Shown: positions 61,168-64,000 of the stretch, one piece after another
Position numbering within the stretch: position 1 is the stretch's first letter
Layout: the number at the start of each line of letters is the position of its first letter
From: Rhizobium sp. BK399
Lineage (GTDB): Bacteria; Pseudomonadota; Alphaproteobacteria; Rhizobiales; Rhizobiaceae
Direction: 5' to 3'
DNA length: 64,000 bases
NCBI RefSeq assembly: GCF_014194695.1
Contig: NZ_JACIAH010000021.1
Span: 1-64,000, forward strand
The notes under the pieces: generated by a model
Database searches by the model: none
What the model was told of the DNA's origin: nothing
Seen by the model: only the letters and a program-made list of their open reading frames with translations
Program-made: the position numbers and the translations under genes

Positions 61168-62757
61168 ATGTCGAAGGTTAAGAGCGCGGCGGAAGTTGCG
61201 GCGCTGATCAGGAACGATGCGATCGTCGCGGTAAACTCTTCCAGCGGTCTCTGCTGCCCCGACGCGGTGCTTGCTGCGATTGGCGAAAGATACCGGGAAG
61301 AGGGCGCTCCGACGGGGCTGACGACCATTCATCCGATTGCTGCCGGAGACATGTTCGGTACGAAAGGTGTCGACCATCTGGCCCAGCCCGGCCTCATCAA
61401 GAGAATCATCGGCGGCTCCTATCCGTCAGGTCCGTCATCGGCCGAACCGCCGTTGATCTGGCAGATGCTTGGCCGTAACGAAATTGCTGCCTACAACGTG
61501 CCAAGCGGCGTCCTTTTCGACATTTTGAGGGAAGGTGCCGCTCTTCGTCCTGGCGTCCTGACGAAGGTCGGGATGGACACCTTTGTGGATCCCAGACAGG
61601 AAGGCTGTGCGATGAACGAAGCGGCGAAGCGCGATCCAATAGTCTTCCGTCAGACTTTCGCTGGCGACGACTGGCTCTTCTTCCCCTCGATAAAGCCTGA
61701 CGTGGCGATCATCAGAGCCAGTACCGCGGACGAGCGCGGCAACCTCACCTTCGAACATGAGGGTGCCTACCTTGGGGCAATGGAGCTCGCCCTAGCAGGT
61801 CACAACAGCGGCGGCATCGTGATCGCGCAGGTCAAGCGCATAGCGCAGTCAGGAACTTTGAAACCTCACGACGTTCGCGTACCGGGCATTCTCGTCGACT
61901 ACATCGTCGAGGCTCCCGATCAGCTTCAGACTACCGCGACGCCTTACGACCCGGCGATTTCCGGCGAGCTCTTCCGTCCGCTCGACAGCTTCCGGCTTCC
62001 GGAGTTCAACGTCGCCAAGGTCATAGCGCGTCGCGTCGCTCGCGAACTTCAGGCTGGATGGGCGGTCAATATCGGGTTCGGCATCTCAGCAAACGTTCCC
62101 AGGATCCTGCTGGAGGAAGGGCGCCACGGCGAGGTGACATGGGTAATCGAACAGGGTGCCGTCGGAGGCATTCCGTTGCTCGACTTCAAGTTTGGCTGCT
62201 CTTCGAATGCGGAAGCTTTTGTAGCATCTCCGCACCAATTCGCCTATTTCCAGGCTGCCGGCTTCGACTGCTCGCTTCTGTCCTTCCTACAGATAGACAA
62301 GGACGGGTCGGTCAACGTGTCCAAACTCTCAGCGCGACCGCATGTGACCGCAGGGGCAGGCGGCTTCGTCGATATCACCTCCCGCGCGCGCAAGATCGTG
62401 TTCTCTGGCTACTTCAACGCCGCGGCAAAGCTCTCCGTTTCGGACGGCAAGCTCGTGATCGAACGTGAGGGGAAGGTCGCGAAGATCGTTGGGAAGGTGG
62501 AGCAGGTGTCGTTCTCCGGTACACGCGCCATAGCGCAGGGTCAGGACGTCACATACGTAACGGAGCGTTGCGTCATGAAGCTGACGCCGGACGGGCTGAT
62601 GGTCACGGAGGTCGCGCCGGGCGTCGACCTCTACCGTCATATCCTCGATCAGGCGCAGACGCCGCTGCTGGTCTCGCCAAATTTAAAGGCGATGGACTCC
62701 GAGCTATTCCAGCCCGGACCGGACCATGAGGAACAAAACAAGCGTGACGCGGCATGA
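61168..62757 (+). CDS. acyl-CoA:acetate/3-ketoacid CoA-transferase (fused alpha-beta)
   Basis: A 529-residue family-I CoA-transferase with both halves in one chain. The N-terminal half has ALIRNDAIVAVNSSSGLCCP and FGTKGVDHLAQPGLIKRIIG. The C-terminal half carries the catalytic Glu (E328) in VIEQGAVGGIPLL. Such enzymes move CoA from acetyl- or succinyl-CoA onto a carboxylic acid. ATG at 61168 is preferred because GGAGG lies 7 bases before it; the ATG at 61162 is too close. It overlaps the enoyl-CoA hydratase gene by 4 bases, so the acid is presumably activated and then hydrated or dehydrated. Confidence 0.9.
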   Translation: MSKVKSAAEVAALIRNDAIVAVNSSSGLCCPDAVLAAIGERYREEGAPTGLTTIHPIAAGDMFGTKGVDHLAQPGLIKRIIGGSYPSGPSSAEPPLIWQMLGRNEIAAYNVPSGVLFDILREGAALRPGVLTKVGMDTFVDPRQEGCAMNEAAKRDPIVFRQTFAGDDWLFFPSIKPDVAIIRASTADERGNLTFEHEGAYLGAMELALAGHNSGGIVIAQVKRIAQSGTLKPHDVRVPGILVDYIVEAPDQLQTTATPYDPAISGELFRPLDSFRLPEFNVAKVIARRVARELQAGWAVNIGFGISANVPRILLEEGRHGEVTWVIEQGAVGGIPLLDFKFGCSSNAEAFVASPHQFAYFQAAGFDCSLLSFLQIDKDGSVNVSKLSARPHVTAGAGGFVDITSRARKIVFSGYFNAAAKLSVSDGKLVIEREGKVAKIVGKVEQVSFSGTRAIAQGQDVTYVTERCVMKLTPDGLMVTEVAPGVDLYRHILDQAQTPLLVSPNLKAMDSELFQPGPDHEEQNKRDAA

Positions 62758-63539
62758 GCGACGATGGTTCCAGGGTCGTTCTGTCCTTCGAGGACGACGT
62801 TGCGGTTCTGACGCTTCGGCACAAGGAGAGCCTTAACGCCGTCGACGCCGACGCCATCGAGCAGATATACGATGCCTGCCGGACGATCGAAGGTCGTCCG
62901 GCAGTACGTGCAGCCATCGTTACAGGCGATGGGGAGAAGGTCTTCTCGGCCGGTGGCGACATCAAGGCGTGGGGTTCTCTGACGCCGCAGCAGTTCGGAC
63001 GCGACTGGATTCGCCGGGGGCATGATGCGTTCGACGCCGTCGCACGCCTGCGGGTGCCAGTCATAGCCGTGCTCAATGGGCATGCTTTTGGCGGCGGCCT
63101 CGAACTCGCGGCTGCCGCTGATCTTCGCATTGCCGAGGAGCAGGTGAAGCTAGGCCTGCCCGAGGCAGGCATCGGCGTCATACCTGGCTGGTCTGGCACC
63201 CAGAGAACTGTTCGGCGATTTGGATCGTCCGTGGTGCGTCGCATGGCGCTCTTTGGCGAAATCTTCGACGCTGCGAAGGCACTTGAAGCGGGACTTGTCG
63301 AGTTCGTGGTGCCTCGAGGCAAAGGCCGCGACACGGCCGCAGGACTCATCGCGAACCTTCGCTCGCGAGCGCCGCTTGCAACCGAGATTGTCAAGATGAT
63401 GATCAACGTTGCGGAGGAGGAGGAAGGCTCGCGCGTGCTTGATACGGTGGCTGCCATGTCGATCGCGTCCACGCAAGATCTTGCAGAAGGCGTGGCGGCG
63501 TTCAGGGAAAAACGTAAGCCTGAATTCAAGGGACGGTGA
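62754..63539 (+). CDS. enoyl-CoA hydratase/isomerase family protein
   Basis: A 261-residue crotonase-fold protein. Oxyanion-hole sequences are FSAGGDIKAWG and NGHAFGGGLELAAAADLRIA. One catalytic Glu is in LGLPEAGIGVIPGWSGTQRT; the position of the second Glu in hydratases (in GHAFGGGLELA) is also acidic. It could be a hydratase, dehydratase or isomerase. The start overlaps the CoA-transferase stop by 4 bases, and the next gene begins 1 base after its stop. This places it in a CoA-thioester step of the pathway. Confidence 0.89.
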   Translation: MSDDGSRVVLSFEDDVAVLTLRHKESLNAVDADAIEQIYDACRTIEGRPAVRAAIVTGDGEKVFSAGGDIKAWGSLTPQQFGRDWIRRGHDAFDAVARLRVPVIAVLNGHAFGGGLELAAAADLRIAEEQVKLGLPEAGIGVIPGWSGTQRTVRRFGSSVVRRMALFGEIFDAAKALEAGLVEFVVPRGKGRDTAAGLIANLRSRAPLATEIVKMMINVAEEEEGSRVLDTVAAMSIASTQDLAEGVAAFREKRKPEFKGR

Positions 63540-63540
63540 T

Positions 63541-64000
63541 ATGCAGGCAGATAAACAGGCATTTCTCACCTCGTTGTTCGACGCCGCGATCGCTGCCGCC
63601 GATCCTGAACGGTCGCTGCTGGAATTCATGCCCGAAAAGCCGAAGGGAAGAACCGTCGTTATCGGGGCGGGCAAGGGTGCCGCCCAGCTCGCCGGGGCTT
63701 TCGAGGAAAACTGGGACGGTCCGCTGGAGGGCGTCGTGGTGACGCGCTACGGGTATGCGGTTCCATGCCAGCGAATCAAAGTTCTGGAGGCGTCGCATCC
63801 CCTGCCTGACGCTTCAGGCATCGAGGCAGCGGCTCAGCTTTTTCAGGCCGTCGCGAACCTCTCAGAAGACGATCTGGTGGTCGCCCTTATCTGCGGCGGC
63901 GGTTCGGCACTTCTGCCTGCGCCTCCCAATGGTTTCGAGCTGCAGGACGAGATCGCCCTAAATGAGGCCTTGCTGGCTTCAGGCGCGCCAATTTCGGTGA
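63541..64000 (+). CDS. glycerate 2-kinase / hydroxypyruvate reductase family (DUF4147/MOFRL), partial
   Basis: The first 153 residues of a protein that runs off the window. It starts MQADKQAFLTSLFDAAIAAA and has VVIGAGKGAAQLAGAFEENW, VVTRYGYAVPCQRIKVLEAS, HPLPDASG and VVALICGGGSALLPAP. These are the N-terminal features of the GckA/TtuD glycerate kinase family, which phosphorylates D-glycerate. It is 1 base behind the enoyl-CoA hydratase gene, so part of the same operon. It suggests that a C3 acid is the end product channelled to glycolysis. Confidence 0.87.
   Translation, partial: MQADKQAFLTSLFDAAIAAADPERSLLEFMPEKPKGRTVVIGAGKGAAQLAGAFEENWDGPLEGVVVTRYGYAVPCQRIKVLEASHPLPDASGIEAAAQLFQAVANLSEDDLVVALICGGGSALLPAPPNGFELQDEIALNEALLASGAPISV

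Noticed and set aside
1..64000. CRISPR arrays, tRNA or rRNA genes, prophage and conjugation genes
   Set aside because: Looked for while reading both strands; no regularly spaced repeats, tRNA-like cloverleaf or recognisable phage, tra or rep genes were found.

Overview
The window looks like an accessory region (megaplasmid or chromosomal island) of a rhizobial alphaproteobacterium. This is inferred only from the protein families (CbtBA, FixJ-type regulators, CUT1/CUT2 sugar transporters, DUF2934, DUF6894 and DUF6130 proteins, an ISKra4 transposase) and the GC-rich coding style. No rRNA, tRNA, CRISPR array or replication gene was seen. It contains about 60 genes, plus several decayed ones at 1-443, 3964-4329, 15113-15501, 16021-16351, 16690-17430 and 38560-38660.

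Layout. 1-5400: a broken ISKra4 transposase, a 2-oxoglutarate/Fe(II) oxygenase, a nonsense-disrupted DUF2934 gene, a DUF599 membrane protein and small ORFs. 5407-6942: a ketoglutarate-semialdehyde-type aldehyde dehydrogenase. 7228-10454 (minus): a compact operon for a three-polypeptide cobalt-type nitrile hydratase-like enzyme, with an aquaporin-family channel, a cytochrome P460, an NTF2-like protein and a DUF6894 protein. It is divergent from cbtB-cbtA (cobalt uptake, 10623-11582), and a 17-bp perfect inverted repeat lies between the two start codons. 11652-14995: a GAF/PAS histidine kinase with a FixJ-like regulator and a lone receiver. 15113-17430: decayed genes and hypotheticals. 17562-21610 (minus): carboxymuconolactone decarboxylase-like protein, AraC regulator, secreted hydrolase, chlorite dismutase-family protein, and a regulator with its DNA-binding domain in front of its receiver.

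22076-26763 (plus) is a run of small detoxification-type genes: Tat-exported metallo-beta-lactamase fold protein, PPOX, DUF1348, DUF983, DUF302, GST and a Tat-exported alpha/beta hydrolase. It is followed by a 1821-residue hybrid of kinase-like domain, AAA ATPase, GAF, PAS and histidine kinase (26895-32360). 32364-39855 holds a PAS protein, a second metallo-beta-lactamase fold protein, a TehA-type transporter, a cyclic-nucleotide-domain MscS channel, a short-chain dehydrogenase, a LuxR solo and a secreted hydrolase.

39911-49131 is a complete galactoside utilisation locus: MelR-like AraC regulator, CUT1 ABC transporter, GH36 alpha-galactosidase, ABC ATPase and GH42 beta-galactosidase. 50299-64000 is a second catabolic locus: TetR regulator, CUT2 transporter, zinc alcohol dehydrogenase, aldehyde dehydrogenase, GMC oxidoreductase, aldo/keto reductase, CoA-transferase, enoyl-CoA hydratase and the start of a glycerate kinase. 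An identical 21-bp operator-like sequence precedes both its transporter operon and its CoA-transferase operon, and a related site sits in front of the TetR gene, so one regulator probably controls the whole locus. The nitrile hydratase/channel/P460 operon and the CoA-linked polyol-type locus are the best candidates for undescribed systems.
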